Origin: Cyclobacterium marinum DSM 745
GTDB taxonomy: Bacteria; Bacteroidota; Bacteroidia; Cytophagales; Cyclobacteriaceae
DNA length: 64,000 nucleotides
Direction: 5' to 3'
NCBI RefSeq assembly: GCF_000222485.1
Contig: NC_015914.1
Span: 5,872,001 to 5,936,000, forward strand
Shown here one piece after another: positions 63,487 through 64,000 of this stretch. Position numbers and translations under genes: made by a program. How positions within the stretch are numbered: the stretch's first letter is position 1; every line of letters begins with the position of its first letter. The notes below the pieces were generated by a model that did not search any database, was not told where the DNA came from, and saw only the letters and a list, made by a program, of their open reading frames with translations.

Positions 63487-64000
63487 AGCTGTTAAAAACG
63501 GTGTAGAAGCTGTTTCTGATATAGAAAATGGTGCTGTTTTATTAGTAGGAGGCTTTGGTCTTTGTGGTATTCCCGAAGCATGTATCAATGCGCTTCTCCA
63601 AACCGATTTAAAGGGGCTGACTTGTATCTCCAATAATGCCGGTGTTGATGATTTTGGCGTAGGTCTTCTAATCAAACAACGCATGCTGAGAAAATTAATC
63701 TCCAGTTATGTAGGGGAAAACCTTGAATTTGAAAAACAATTCACATCTGGATCCTTGGAGTTAGAGTTGATTCCTCAAGGGACTCTCGCCGAACGAATTA
63801 GAGCCGGTGGAGCAGGAATACCCGCATTCTATACCCCTGCCGGGATTGGCACTCATGTGGCCGATGGAAAAGAGGTCAGAGAGTTTGATGGTCGTTTGTT
63901 CTTATTGGAGCGATGGATTAAAGCAGATTATTCATTGATTAAAGCCTGGAAGGGAGATACTGCAGGTAACCTAATCTATAAGGGAACAGCTCGAAATTTC
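63476..64000 (+). CDS. scoA: 3-oxoacid CoA-transferase subunit A (partial, runs off the window)
   Basis: 175 codons are visible from the ATG at 63476 ([20 protein letters not shown]), overlapping the ribF stop by 11 bp; the end lies beyond the window. The N-terminal coenzyme A-transferase motif [16 protein letters not shown] and later [20 protein letters not shown], then [13 protein letters not shown], are diagnostic of the alpha subunit of succinyl-CoA:3-ketoacid CoA-transferase. It activates acetoacetate or other 3-oxoacids using succinyl-CoA. The beta-subunit gene would be expected just downstream. AtoD-type substrate range cannot be excluded. Confidence 0.93.
   Translation, partial: MINKAVKNGVEAVSDIENGAVLLVGGFGLCGIPEACINALLQTDLKGLTCISNNAGVDDFGVGLLIKQRMLRKLISSYVGENLEFEKQFTSGSLELELIPQGTLAERIRAGGAGIPAFYTPAGIGTHVADGKEVREFDGRLFLLERWIKADYSLIKAWKGDTAGNLIYKGTARNF

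Noticed and set aside
1..64000. tRNA, rRNA, CRISPR arrays, prophage or intact insertion sequences
   Set aside because: None recognised by eye on either strand; short RNA genes could still have been missed.

Overview
The window is AT-rich bacterial DNA that reads as a chromosome segment of a marine-type Bacteroidota, most likely order Cytophagales and close to Cyclobacteriaceae (the family is inferred, not tested). Supporting signs are two SusC/SusD pairs with FecI-type sigma and FecR/DUF4974 anti-sigma genes, formylglycine sulfatases, Bacteroidota-type -7 elements (TAnnTTTG), a DUF3098 gene next to ftsX, and many lipoproteins. I saw no tRNA, rRNA, CRISPR array, phage or intact insertion sequence.

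Layout. 1-2850: end of a ConA-like/cupredoxin protein, a TIM-barrel sugar epimerase and a Gfo/Idh/MocA oxidoreductase, closed by a terminator. 3141-4610: a K+/H+ antiporter. 5317-10554: two tandem paralogous histidine kinase plus response regulator pairs. 10675-19503 (minus): locus 1, ordered sigma, FecR, SusC, SusD, then a sulfatase. 19694-21954: selO and two small genes. 22127-30235 (minus): locus 2 with the same order, then a Tat-exported oxidoreductase (30487-31815) divergent from a DUF1080 gene (32116). 33304-39363: a PepSY membrane protein, YjdM, an Lhr-type ligase-associated helicase and a PQQ-type sugar dehydrogenase. 39456-48232: a terminator-bounded run of choline dehydrogenase, betaine aldehyde dehydrogenase, a CHT1/SLC5A7-like choline symporter, a nucleoside hydrolase-like protein, a TPP enzyme and a second aldehyde dehydrogenase. 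48532-58886: small accessory genes and a 1275-residue DUF6807/propeller/HEAT/cytochrome c fusion. 59210-64000: pdeM and a compact housekeeping run (ftsX, DUF3098, uppP, truB, ribF, scoA).

How it fits together. The two sigma/FecR/SusCD/sulfatase loci look like outer-membrane uptake systems for sulfated glycans. The oxidoreductases, DUF1080 protein, epimerase and PQQ/heme dehydrogenase-like proteins suggest oxidative (possibly 3-keto) processing of sugars in the periplasm. The 39-48 kb run looks like choline uptake and oxidation to glycine betaine, with extra enzymes of unclear purpose. The helicase and PdeM belong to the ligase-associated DNA repair set, but here they are about 21 kb apart with no ligase or exonuclease in the window.

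Most interesting points: the eukaryote-like choline transporter in a bet operon and its missing standard start codon; a sulfatase whose C-x-P-x-R motif reads C-S-P-S-L; an oxidoreductase lacking the EKP lysine; the duplicated kinase/regulator modules; and a short repeat shared by two intergenic regions.
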